NCBI GenBank assembly: GCA_015863215.1
Contig: JACBXN010000001.1
Location: forward strand, 142,800-206,799
Length of the DNA stretch: 64,000 bases
Source: Aerococcaceae bacterium DSM 111176
GTDB taxonomy: Bacteria > Bacillota > Bacilli > Lactobacillales > Aerococcaceae
Reading direction: 5' to 3'
The notes beneath the pieces were generated by a model. The model was not told the origin of the DNA. It searched no databases and worked only from the letters and a program-made list of their open reading frames with translations. This document shows positions 12,177 through 20,376 of this stretch, piece by piece. Positions within the stretch are counted from its first letter, which is position 1; every line of letters begins with the position of its first letter. Position numbers and translations under genes: made by a program.

Positions 12177-13445
12177 ATGATTAAGTACTATCGAATATAT
12201 CTTTTAGTGCCAATTTTATTGTTATTGGTCGGCTGTTCAAGTGAACCGATGATTCAATTAAGTGAAGAGAGACAACAAGAAATTGAAGAAAAATTAGCAC
12301 AACGCGAAGCTGAAGAAAATTCAGCACAAGAAGAAAATACATCAGAAGTAGCATCAGATAATCAAGAACAATCAGTCACAGAATCAACAGAAGAAGTGGC
12401 TGCTGCAGTTCCATTAGTAGACGATCCAAGCAGTGAATGGGAACAAGCTGAAACTGGAACGAGTTATAATTTATGGGACTATGCACCTTATATAGCATAT
12501 CAAATTAAACAATTTTCAAATGGTGCAGAAAATTATACTACCTACATGAATTATAATCAAAATGACAATGCTCAAAGTCAAATTCAATTAAGAAGAGGCG
12601 GAACAGTCGCAACCCAAATTTTCTCAATGGGTGATGGACAAATACGCCAAGTAACATCGAGTACAAATTTGAATCCTTATGATAATGTTTTGAGTCAAAT
12701 TGGTAGTTTACAAACGAATAACCCTCAGGTTTTATTACAGGAACCATTAACAGTAGGGACATCGTGGAGTGATGATTCAAATTATCAAAGTGAAATTACT
12801 GCACTTTATAATAGCATTGAAACTGAAGCTGGATCACTCACAAACGTTATTGAGGTAACACGTACATCGAGTGAAGGTGTTGTGAAAGATTTCTATGCTC
12901 AAAATCAAGGTCATGTTGCGACCTGGTCAAGTGATAGCTTAGATAATTCTGGAGAATATTGGCAATTAACATCAGATGCTCGTGACGTCATGTTAACTCA
13001 TCCAATGAATATGTATGAACCAGATGATTCAGCGGAAAATTTAGTTAGAGAAAGCCAAGGTACTTTTGCTTTTCAAACAAATGGATCACTTGCATCTGCT
13101 TTCCAACAAATGTTTCGTGAATTAGGCATTATTGATGATACAATCATGGTTAATAGTGTATCTGTTAATAGTAATAACGTTGCTGTTATCGATTTTACAC
13201 CTGGGGTTGTAGCTGTTTTCAATAATTATAATGCTTCAGAAGAAGCGGTGATTAATTCGATTGTATATACCTTGGGAGAATTTTTCCAAACGAATCAAGT
13301 TCGCCTGACAGTAAATGGTAACGGACTCTTACCGAATTCGATTACTTACCCTGAAGGTGGTATTTACACGATTCAGTTGGATAATAATGAAAGTTCAACG
13401 GAAGAAACGCCTCAATCAGATGAATCTGTATCACAAACAGAATAA
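12177..13445 (+). CDS. GerMN-domain-like surface lipoprotein
   Basis: A 422-residue predicted lipoprotein. The signal peptide ends in the lipobox LLVGC (Cys20). A charged, Glu/Gln/Ser-rich linker (about 28-85) should span the wall. A globular middle part follows. The C-terminal part (about 305-390) has the pattern of a GerMN domain: VNSVSVNSNNVAVIDFTPGV, then INSIVYTLGEFFQTNQVRLTVNGN. GerMN domains occur in spore germination GerM but also in lipoproteins of non-sporulating Firmicutes, where the role is unclear. The start is the ATG after AGGAGG; the TTG just before it is an alternative. It is a single-gene unit with its own promoter and terminator. Confidence 0.8.
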   Translation: MIKYYRIYLLVPILLLLVGCSSEPMIQLSEERQQEIEEKLAQREAEENSAQEENTSEVASDNQEQSVTESTEEVAAAVPLVDDPSSEWEQAETGTSYNLWDYAPYIAYQIKQFSNGAENYTTYMNYNQNDNAQSQIQLRRGGTVATQIFSMGDGQIRQVTSSTNLNPYDNVLSQIGSLQTNNPQVLLQEPLTVGTSWSDDSNYQSEITALYNSIETEAGSLTNVIEVTRTSSEGVVKDFYAQNQGHVATWSSDSLDNSGEYWQLTSDARDVMLTHPMNMYEPDDSAENLVRESQGTFAFQTNGSLASAFQQMFRELGIIDDTIMVNSVSVNSNNVAVIDFTPGVVAVFNNYNASEEAVINSIVYTLGEFFQTNQVRLTVNGNGLLPNSITYPEGGIYTIQLDNNESSTEETPQSDESVSQTE

Positions 13446-13453
13446 ACTTTATT

Positions 13454-13493
13454 TACCGTCTTAGATTTGATCTAGGGAGGTATTTTTTTTTTT
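13454..13493 (+). terminator. intrinsic terminator after the GerMN-like lipoprotein
   Basis: TACCGTCTTAGAT (13454-13466) pairs with ATCTAGGGAGGTA (13470-13482), with one mismatch, followed by eleven T residues. Confidence 0.85.
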
Positions 13494-13775
13494 GCATATC
13501 TGCGAGGAAAGCCGCATTCATTGTGCTGTGGGACCGTCTTACGCCCTTCGGGCTTCAGACTCGCCTAGCTATTGAATCTGTTGCTGAGAGTGTTGAGCTT
13601 TAGCGATTACAGTCTCACATGCGAAATAAAAGCATTTTTCTAATGACAGTATTTTAGAGATAAATATGATTCTTATCCTATAACAAGCCGAGCTGCTCAC
13701 TACGTTCGCACAGCTTCTAATACGCTAGTTCGTCCTTTTCACGGCACATGAATGCTGTTTTTCTCTTCGATATGC
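13494..13775. repeat. MITE-like element with imperfect terminal inverted repeats
   Basis: In the 500-base gene-free gap 13446-13946 the left arm (13494-13530) and the reverse complement of the right arm (13740-13775) match at about 29 of 37 positions. Both begin GCATATC and share a GCATTCAT(T)GTGC-GTG block, and both arms continue inward to GGAC. The interior has no coding frame but has small hairpins such as GCCCTTCGGGC (13543-13553). It is richer in G and C than its surroundings. No target-site duplication is obvious, and no second copy was seen in this window. It could be a miniature transposable element or a dispersed structured-RNA repeat. Confidence 0.55.
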
Positions 13776-13898
13776 TAAGTTTGTAAAATATTTTAGATTT
13801 GTATTAAATCCAAGGTATCAGAGAAAGTACTAATTATGAGGACCAATTTATAAGTAGTGGGGATGCAAAAAAATGCATCCTTCAACTCGAATCGTCAT

Positions 13899-13935
13899 AA
13901 AAAGCCATCCACATTGTAATTTCAATGTGGATGGC
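13899..13935 (-). terminator. intrinsic terminator after nth
   Basis: GCCATCCACATTG (13904-13916) and CAATGTGGATGGC (13923-13935) form a perfect 13-bp stem with a 6-base loop. On the minus strand it ends in five T residues. Confidence 0.85.
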
Positions 13936-13946
13936 TTATTGATTTG

Positions 13947-14612
13947 TTATTGATTTTTTTGAATTTGTTCTTCAATTAATTTTAAACATTGGTCATGGTC
14001 ATGTTGACGAGCGACGCATTGATATCTACCAAATAGTAAAATAGAATGATGCGCTTGGAACCAAGTTTCGGGAGGTAACTTTGCTGTCATTTCTTGTTCA
14101 ATTTTTAGAACATCATTGCTCTTAGAAACTAAGTGGAATTTTTGAGTGACTCGTTTTATATGAGTATCTACTGCAAAGGCTGGAATATCAAAGGCATTAG
14201 CTAGTACAACACTAGCTGTTTTACGCCCTACTCCAGATAAAGCTTCTAAATCTTTTCGATTACTAGGAACAATGCCACCGTGTTTTTCAACTAATTGAGT
14301 GGAAAGATTTTTCAAAAATTTTGCTTTGTTACGGTAAAGTCCGATAGTTTTAATTTTATCAGCTATTTCTTCTACACTTGCTTGCATCATTAATTCTGGT
14401 GTTGGGTATGTTTCAAATAAATCAGGTGTTGCTAAATTAACCGAGACATCCGTTGCCTGGGCACTGAGGACGACCGCTACCACTAATTGGAAATGATTAT
14501 CATACATTAATTCTGTTTCCTTTTGTGGATACAATTGGATCATCGCATCAACAATCTTAATGGTATCTTCTTGATTGAATATAAATGATTCACTATTAAT
14601 TTTGTCTAGCAT
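13947..14612 (-). CDS. nth: endonuclease III (DNA glycosylase/AP lyase), Fe-S cluster motif disrupted
   Basis: Nth removes oxidised pyrimidines from DNA and cuts the abasic site. The HhH-GPD core is intact: LSAQATD near 49-55, the helix-hairpin-helix LSGVGRKTASVVL with catalytic Lys131, and AVDTHIKRV with catalytic Asp149. The usual C-terminal [4Fe-4S] loop C-x6-C-x2-C-x5-C is not there: only Cys199 and Cys209 remain, and the protein ends at residue 221. It is the last gene of a three-gene minus-strand unit, 12 bases after the GNAT gene. Activity without the cluster is plausible but unproven. Confidence 0.92.
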   Translation of the reverse strand: MLDKINSESFIFNQEDTIKIVDAMIQLYPQKETELMYDNHFQLVVAVVLSAQATDVSVNLATPDLFETYPTPELMMQASVEEIADKIKTIGLYRNKAKFLKNLSTQLVEKHGGIVPSNRKDLEALSGVGRKTASVVLANAFDIPAFAVDTHIKRVTQKFHLVSKSNDVLKIEQEMTAKLPPETWFQAHHSILLFGRYQCVARQHDHDQCLKLIEEQIQKNQ

Positions 14613-14624
14613 ATTGGCCTCTTT

Positions 14625-15119
14625 CTAATCATAATTAAGTGGTTTAATCATATTATACCATGTCATCCCACCATATGTAGATTGAGCAACTCCATGGTTA
14701 TCAAAACCTAAGTGATCATAATAAGAAATCAGGTGTTCTAGGCAAGTTAAAGAAATCGCACTGCGTTTGTGATGGATTGCTAATTTTTCTAAAGACTCTA
14801 ATAAGTATGTACCGATTTGATTTCCTCTAGCATCAGGATGAATCGCTAAGCTAAGTATAATTTGAACGCCCCCTGTATTCGGATTGGGACCTATATGTTC
14901 AAATAAATCGTCCGTTAAATATAAATCATCAGAGACTGGCCCAACGATATAACCAATGACTTGTTCTTCTTCGTTTCTGACAGTTAAAAAAGTATCATTG
15001 ATTATTTTAATTCGCTCTTCCATAGATGCTTTTGAGTCAGCGATTTGAGGATCAAAACTGCTTCTTTCGACTTCCATAATCGCATCTAAATCTTGAATTG
15101 TTGGGTGGGTCACTTCCAT
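14625..15119 (-). CDS. GNAT family N-acetyltransferase
   Basis: A 164-residue Gcn5-related acetyltransferase. The acetyl-CoA-binding motif A reads LSLAIHPDARGNQIGTYLLESLEK at about 90-113, with the R/Q-x-x-G-x-G/A signature (ARGNQIG). The C-terminal YYDHLGFDNHG is typical motif B. The overall shape resembles the small amine acetyltransferase (AANAT-like) group, but the substrate cannot be told from sequence. AAGGAAG lies seven to eight bases before the ATG. It sits between the serine hydrolase and nth in one likely transcript. Confidence 0.85.
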   Translation of the reverse strand: MEVTHPTIQDLDAIMEVERSSFDPQIADSKASMEERIKIINDTFLTVRNEEEQVIGYIVGPVSDDLYLTDDLFEHIGPNPNTGGVQIILSLAIHPDARGNQIGTYLLESLEKLAIHHKRSAISLTCLEHLISYYDHLGFDNHGVAQSTYGGMTWYNMIKPLNYD

Positions 15120-15135
15120 TGTCTAACTTCCTTTT

Positions 15136-16263
15136 CTACCGCGAGATATAATGATATCTTGTCCATTCATTAACGCGTAAGTTGAGCGTTTCTAGGAAAG
15201 AATCACTTGTGGCAGAGTCTTCAGTTAATCCAATTAAGATATAAACTGGTTCATCATTTTCATAATAGATACCACCGTCTGTTACGACATTTTCGAAACG
15301 GCCAAATTTATTTGCCATACCGTCTTGTACATAGGCAGTAAATAATTGATTCGGTGTCGCTTGTGACATTAAATCAATTAAATAACTGTAAGAAGGGTCG
15401 GTCGCGACAGTAGAGAAAATATCCATTAGAATGGCACTGGTTAAATAATTATCTGAATAAGCCATATCTCCTACACTTGAAATATCCGTAAAATTACTTA
15501 ATGCTTGAACGTAACCATTCCAGCCACCGAAATGGTGATAAATGAGAGCCCAAGCTGAAACATTATTTGAGTACATAATTGTTTGTTGCATTAAAGAATC
15601 GAGCGTAAATTCTCCAGTCTGCCCATCTTCACCAGAAGCTGATAGTGCACGTCCATCTACAGTAATCATTGTGTCATATGAATAGACACCTTCATTAATC
15701 AGATCAATATACATGGCGACAAGTCCTACTTTATACATGCTGGCAATAATTTGGGAATAGTTTTCATTTAAATTATAAGTTGAGTCATCTAAAAAATTAT
15801 AATAAGCGACTGAGATAGTTGATGGATCAGTACCCGTTTCATCAATAACATATTGAACAACGTCATCGATCGTAGCAAGTGACTCGGGATCCTCTAGAAA
15901 AGACATATTCATCGCATCCATTAATTCTAAATCATAAATACGTGCTATTTCTGAATCTGTGTTGTCTTCTTCTACTTCTTCCTCTTCCTCACTTTCACTT
16001 GTTTGTAAGCTGTCGGTTGTCTCTTCCACTGAACTATTATCAGATGATGCGACTATCTCACTTTCATCTGTTTCATTCGTATCATTTGTTTGAGAACTGA
16101 TTGATGCCACTTCATTGTTATTCGATTCTAGGTCAGGATCTGATTGTCTATCAGGAAACAGTAGCACTGCTAGAATGAGTGCGATAATTGTTACTACGAT
16201 AAAAGTAATATGGAGACGATTATTGGGTGCTTTATGAATTTCACGACGTTTTTTTTGTACCAT
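15136..16263 (-). CDS. membrane-anchored class A beta-lactamase-like serine hydrolase
   Basis: A 375-residue protein with a basic cytoplasmic start, one membrane anchor (about 18-36), an acidic Ser/Glu/Asp-rich linker (40-105) and an extracellular penicillin-binding-like domain. The SxxK motif is SMYK (Ser175, Lys178) and the SxN motif is SNN (232-234). The third motif, usually KTG, appears as KFG in a region ending VVTDGGIYY. Such proteins act on cell-wall peptides or have unknown roles; resistance is not implied. It is the first gene of the unit with the GNAT gene and nth. Confidence 0.8.
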   Translation of the reverse strand: MVQKKRREIHKAPNNRLHITFIVVTIIALILAVLLFPDRQSDPDLESNNNEVASISSQTNDTNETDESEIVASSDNSSVEETTDSLQTSESEEEEEVEEDNTDSEIARIYDLELMDAMNMSFLEDPESLATIDDVVQYVIDETGTDPSTISVAYYNFLDDSTYNLNENYSQIIASMYKVGLVAMYIDLINEGVYSYDTMITVDGRALSASGEDGQTGEFTLDSLMQQTIMYSNNVSAWALIYHHFGGWNGYVQALSNFTDISSVGDMAYSDNYLTSAILMDIFSTVATDPSYSYLIDLMSQATPNQLFTAYVQDGMANKFGRFENVVTDGGIYYENDEPVYILIGLTEDSATSDSFLETLNLRVNEWTRYHYISR

Positions 16264-16371
16264 TTTTTCTGTCCTTTATATTATAATTATTAAATTCATT
16301 AGATGTATTATATATCTATGTTACAGATTTGCAATACGGATTGCTTTGAATTATTTATGAAGCATTTATGA

Positions 16372-16400
16372 TTGCAATCTAAAATTATTTTCGCTATAAT
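16372..16400 (+). promoter_or_regulatory. promoter of mnmE
   Basis: TTGCAA (16372-16377) and TATAAT (16395-16400) are separated by 17 bases. The transcript would begin near 16407 and carry a leader of about 125 nt. Confidence 0.82.
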
Positions 16401-16406
16401 GCTAAA

Positions 16407-16531
16407 CAGAATAATAATGTAGCAGTCAAAGTGCTAACCGTGTATTTTTATGATTAAAGTAATTTATGATTAAAGGGGCGGTTTAGGCACTTTTTTTGTG
16501 CCGTTAATTACAGAATAGAAAGGAGTTTATC
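16407..16531 (+). promoter_or_regulatory. structured mnmE leader with terminator-like hairpin
   Basis: AGTGCTAACCG (16430-16440) can pair with CGGTTTAGGCACT (16479-16491), leaving two bulges, directly before seven T residues (16491-16497). This is an attenuator-like terminator. A competing hairpin GGCAC/GTGCC (16486-16490 with 16498-16502) has the T run as its loop and excludes the terminator. The long loop holds two tiny frames that begin ATGATTAAA and encode 7 and 6 residues. The structure is visible; the regulation is inferred. Confidence 0.5.
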
Positions 16532-17911
16532 ATGTATATTCAAGATACGATTGCAGCGATTTCGACTGCTTTGGGTGAAGGAGCTATTGGTATTGTTCGT
16601 TTAAGTGGGGACGAAGCGATTGAAATGACAAACCAAATGTTCAAAGGAAAAGATTTAACAAAAGTCCCAGCAAATACAATTAATTATGGTCATGTCTATG
16701 ATCCTAAGACAGGTAAAATCATTGACGAGGTGATGGTGAGTGTCATGCATGCACCAAAATCTTATACATGTGAACCAATTACTGAAATTAACTGTCATGG
16801 TGGTGTAATGGCAGTTCAGCGTATTTTAGAATTGGCGCTAGATCAAGGTGCAAGACTAGCTGAGCCGGGTGAATTTACAAAACGTGCCTTCTTAAATGGG
16901 CGAATCGATTTAAGCCAGGCTGAAGCGGTAATGGATGTCATTGAAGCGAAGACAAGTCGCGCGATGAGTGCTTCCATGTCTCAATTACAAGGTGGTTTAT
17001 CTACAAAAATCACAGCACTACGCCAAGAAATGCTTGATACACTTGCACAAGTAGAAGTGACGATTGATTATCCAGAGTACGACGATGTTGAAGAGTTATC
17101 GACGAATGAATTGAATAAAACAGCCTATTCTATTAAAGGTCAAATTGATCGTATTCTAGCTCAGGCCCAACAAGGTCGTTTATTTAGAGATGGTATTAAC
17201 ACAGTGATAATTGGACGTCCGAATGTTGGAAAATCAAGTTTATTAAACATTTTAACAGGGACAGATTCAGCGATTGTAACGGATATCGAAGGGACAACGC
17301 GTGATTCAATCGAAGAGTATGTTAATGTCCGCGGTGTGCCGTTGAAATTAACCGATACAGCCGGCATTCGCCAAACAGAGGAAGTCGTTGAAAAAATCGG
17401 TGTTGAAAAGAGTCGTAAGTTAATGGATAAAGCTGATTTAATTATCCTACTATTGAATCAAGCGGAGTCATTGCGAGAGGTAGATATTGAACTCTTGGAA
17501 GCGACTAAGGATCAAAAACGAATTATCTTGATGAATAAACAGGATTTACCTACTCAAATTGAGATGGATAAACTCCTTAGTTTGGCGGATGAATCTGAAC
17601 TGATTCAAACGTCTATGTTGGAAGAAGCAGGTATTGATGATTTGGAAGAACAAATTGAGCGTTTATTCTTTAGTGGTAATCTTCAAGCGGCAGAATCAAG
17701 TTATTTATTAAATACACGTCATACCCAATTATTAAAAGAAGCCATCAAATCACTCGATGAAGTGATTGATTCGACTGAAATGGGGTTACCGGTTGATTTA
17801 GTTCAAATTGACTTTGTTCATGCTTGGGATTTACTTGGTGAAATTACGGGTGAGAGTGTTCAAGATGAGTTAATTGATAAATTATTTAGCCAATTCTGTC
17901 TCGGAAAATAA
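16532..17911 (+). CDS. mnmE: tRNA modification GTPase MnmE
   Basis: MnmE and MnmG together place the (carboxymethyl)aminomethyl group on wobble uridine 34 of several tRNAs. The N-terminal folate-binding domain includes the Gly-rich start and NCHGG. The inserted G domain shows G1 GRPNVGKSS (about 228), G2 GTTRDS, G3 DTAGIR and G4 NKQD. The C-terminal CLGK supplies the conserved Cys-x-Gly-Lys. At 459 residues it is normal. MnmG is two genes downstream on the same strand. Confidence 0.97.
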   Translation: MYIQDTIAAISTALGEGAIGIVRLSGDEAIEMTNQMFKGKDLTKVPANTINYGHVYDPKTGKIIDEVMVSVMHAPKSYTCEPITEINCHGGVMAVQRILELALDQGARLAEPGEFTKRAFLNGRIDLSQAEAVMDVIEAKTSRAMSASMSQLQGGLSTKITALRQEMLDTLAQVEVTIDYPEYDDVEELSTNELNKTAYSIKGQIDRILAQAQQGRLFRDGINTVIIGRPNVGKSSLLNILTGTDSAIVTDIEGTTRDSIEEYVNVRGVPLKLTDTAGIRQTEEVVEKIGVEKSRKLMDKADLIILLLNQAESLREVDIELLEATKDQKRIILMNKQDLPTQIEMDKLLSLADESELIQTSMLEEAGIDDLEEQIERLFFSGNLQAAESSYLLNTRHTQLLKEAIKSLDEVIDSTEMGLPVDLVQIDFVHAWDLLGEITGESVQDELIDKLFSQFCLGK

Positions 17912-17929
17912 TCACGAAAGGACGAAAAG

Positions 17930-18403
17930 ATGTTATCTACAATTTGTTATATTGATAATGGTTCACAGTTATTATTACTCCGACGTGATAAGAAGCCAAA
18001 TGATATTCATGAAGGTAAGTATGTGAGTGTTGGTGGTAAATTTGAACTGGGAGAGACACCTGAAGAATGTGCCATTCGTGAAATTAAAGAGGAAACAGGA
18101 TTAGATGCCAAGTCACTCGATCTAAGAGGGTTCATAACATTTCCAGATTTTCGTCATGATGGTGAAGATTGGTATAGTTTTGTTTATATTGTAAAAGATT
18201 ATGAAGGTGAATTGATCGAGGATTGTCCAGAAGGGACACTCGTTTGGGTCGATTACGATGAAGTGTTAAATATGCCGACTTGGGAAGGTGACTATATGTA
18301 TTTAAAATGGTTACAAGAAGATAAGCCCTTCTTCTCGGCAAAATTTGACTATGATTTAGAAGAAAATTTAATTGATTATTCTGTAGAATTTTATGACAAA
18401 TAG
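17930..18403 (+). CDS. Nudix hydrolase, MutT/8-oxo-dGTPase-like
   Basis: A 157-residue Nudix protein. The full Nudix box is present (about 36-58): GGKFELGETPEECAIREI followed by KEETGL, with the REUxEE core that binds metal. The N-terminal RRDKKPNDIHEGKYVSVGGK resembles the 8-oxo-dGTP diphosphatase and MutX-like group, which clean oxidised nucleotides from the pool. The actual substrate is uncertain. It lies 18 bases after mnmE and 15 before mnmG, inside that operon. Confidence 0.85.
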   Translation: MLSTICYIDNGSQLLLLRRDKKPNDIHEGKYVSVGGKFELGETPEECAIREIKEETGLDAKSLDLRGFITFPDFRHDGEDWYSFVYIVKDYEGELIEDCPEGTLVWVDYDEVLNMPTWEGDYMYLKWLQEDKPFFSAKFDYDLEENLIDYSVEFYDK

Positions 18404-18418
18404 AAAGGATTTGGATAG

Positions 18419-20332
18419 ATGCAAACATATGAAGCTGGAAATTATGATGTTATCGTTGTAGGTGCTGGTCATGCAGGAAGTGAAGCAGCTCTTGCGAGTG
18501 CGAGACTAGGAGCGAAAACATTACTACTAACAATGAACTTAGAAATGGTTGCCTTTATGCCATGTAACCCATCAATTGGTGGGCCGGCAAAAGGTGTGGT
18601 TGTTCGTGAAATTGATGCCTTAGGTGGTCAAATGGGTATTAATATTGACGCAACTCAAATTCAAATGCGTTTATTAAACACGAGTAAAGGGCCTGCTGTT
18701 CAAGCATTACGTGCTCAAGCAGATAAACAAGCTTATGCTCAAACGATGAAACAAACTTTAGAAAATACTGAAAACTTAGATTTAGAACAAGGGATGGCAG
18801 TGAAACTTCACCTAGAAGATGGTGAAGTTAAAGGTGTTATCTCAGAAACTGGAGCACTATACCGTAGTGAGGCAGTTATTTTAACAGCAGGTACAAGTTC
18901 ACGTGGGAAAATTATTATTGGTGAATTATCTTATTCATCTGGTCCAAATAATACATTACCATCTATTCAATTATCTGAACATTTATTAGAAATGGGCATT
19001 GAATTAGCACGCTTTAAAACAGGAACACCGCCACGTGTCCATGGTGATTCAGTTAACTTTGAAGCGACTGAAGAACAACCGGGAGATACAGAGCCGATTC
19101 ATTTCTCTTACGTTTCTAAAGATGAAGATTTCAAACAAGATAATGTATCTTGCTGGTTAACACATACAAATCAAGGGACGCATGAAATTATTCAAGCGAA
19201 TTTACATCGTGCACCAATGTTTTCAGGTATGGTTGAAGGTGTCGGAGCGAGATATTGCCCTTCGATTGAAGATAAAATTGTCCGTTTCTCAGATAAACCA
19301 CGTCACCAAATTTTCATTGAACCAGAAGGTTTAAACACGAAAGAAATGTATGTTCAAGGTTTATCAACATCTCTACCTGAAGATGTTCAATTAGATGCTT
19401 TACATAGTATACCTGGATTAGAAAATGCTAAATTAATGCGTCCAGGATATGCGATTGAATATGATGTTGTTATCCCTCATCAATTACAATTAACGCTTGA
19501 ACTGAAAGATTATCCAGGACTATTTACAGCTGGACAAATGAACGGAACTTCAGGATATGAAGAGGCAGCCGGCCAAGGTTTAATCGCTGGTATCAACGCT
19601 GCACTGAAGGTACAAGGTAAAGAACCATTTATCTTACGCCGTGATGAGGCTTATATTGGTGTAATGATCGATGACTTAGTAACTAAAGGGACGACAGAAC
19701 CGTATCGTTTATTAACGTCACGTGCTGAATATCGTTTATTATTACGTCACGATAATGCGGACTTACGATTAACAGATAAAGGTCGTGAAATTGGATTAGT
19801 AGATGATGCGCGTTTTGACCACTACCAAGAAAAAGTAGCAGAAATTGACAAAGAATTGAAACGTTTATCTAAAATTCGTATAACACCAAATACAGAAGGC
19901 ATTGATGAATACTTCGAAAGAGTTAATTCAACACCTCTTAAAGATGGTATTTTAGCGAGTGACTTATTGAAACGCCCAGAAATTCGTTACCACGACTTAA
20001 TTAAGTTAGTACCTCGCGAAGTAGGACCTGTGCGCCGCGATGTGGGTGAACAAGTAGAAACTCAAATTAAATACGAAGGTTACATTAACAAAGCGAATCG
20101 TAAAGTTGAGAAAATGGCTTCAATGGAGAGTAAACAGATTCCACAAGACATTGATTGGGATAAAGTTGATAATCTAGCAACTGAAGCAAGAGACCGTCTA
20201 AAATTAATTAATCCTACAACATTAGGACAAGCAAGTCGTATCAGTGGTGTTAACCCTGCAGACATTGCAATATTATCTGTATTTTTAAGTCAACCTTATA
20301 GCCAGATTCCACGTCTTAAACAAGGTGCATAA
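18419..20332 (+). CDS. mnmG: tRNA uridine-5-carboxymethylaminomethyl modification enzyme MnmG (GidA)
   Basis: The FAD- and NADH-using partner of MnmE in wobble-uridine modification. The dinucleotide fold [14 protein letters not shown] opens the protein. The conserved [10 protein letters not shown], the Cys near 45-50 (MPCNPSIGG) and TGTPPRV are seen, and the C-terminal helical domain ends as in the family. The length of 637 residues is full. The ATG follows GAAAGGA. The operon ends at the terminator right after it. Confidence 0.97.
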   Translation: MQTYEAGNYDVIVVGAGHAGSEAALASARLGAKTLLLTMNLEMVAFMPCNPSIGGPAKGVVVREIDALGGQMGINIDATQIQMRLLNTSKGPAVQALRAQADKQAYAQTMKQTLENTENLDLEQGMAVKLHLEDGEVKGVISETGALYRSEAVILTAGTSSRGKIIIGELSYSSGPNNTLPSIQLSEHLLEMGIELARFKTGTPPRVHGDSVNFEATEEQPGDTEPIHFSYVSKDEDFKQDNVSCWLTHTNQGTHEIIQANLHRAPMFSGMVEGVGARYCPSIEDKIVRFSDKPRHQIFIEPEGLNTKEMYVQGLSTSLPEDVQLDALHSIPGLENAKLMRPGYAIEYDVVIPHQLQLTLELKDYPGLFTAGQMNGTSGYEEAAGQGLIAGINAALKVQGKEPFILRRDEAYIGVMIDDLVTKGTTEPYRLLTSRAEYRLLLRHDNADLRLTDKGREIGLVDDARFDHYQEKVAEIDKELKRLSKIRITPNTEGIDEYFERVNSTPLKDGILASDLLKRPEIRYHDLIKLVPREVGPVRRDVGEQVETQIKYEGYINKANRKVEKMASMESKQIPQDIDWDKVDNLATEARDRLKLINPTTLGQASRISGVNPADIAILSVFLSQPYSQIPRLKQGA

Positions 20333-20335
20333 CAA

Positions 20336-20370
20336 AAAGAACCTCAAGAAAAAATTCTTGAGGTTCTTTT
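20336..20370. terminator. bidirectional terminator between mnmG and the DUF438 gene
   Basis: AAAGAACCTCAAGAA (20336-20350) and TTCTTGAGGTTCTTT (20355-20369) form a 15-bp stem with an AAAA loop, with T-rich tails on both strands. It serves the convergent genes on each side. Confidence 0.88.
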
Positions 20371-20376
20371 TTAACA

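Noticed and set aside
12538..12780. Minus-strand 80-codon frame inside the GerMN-like lipoprotein gene
   Set aside because: Shadow frame with no ribosome-binding site; the plus strand has a full gene with lipobox and terminator.
13860..13880. Hairpin GGATGCA/TGCATCC as a terminator
   Set aside because: No T run follows on either strand and no gene ends there; the nth terminator lies 20 bases away.
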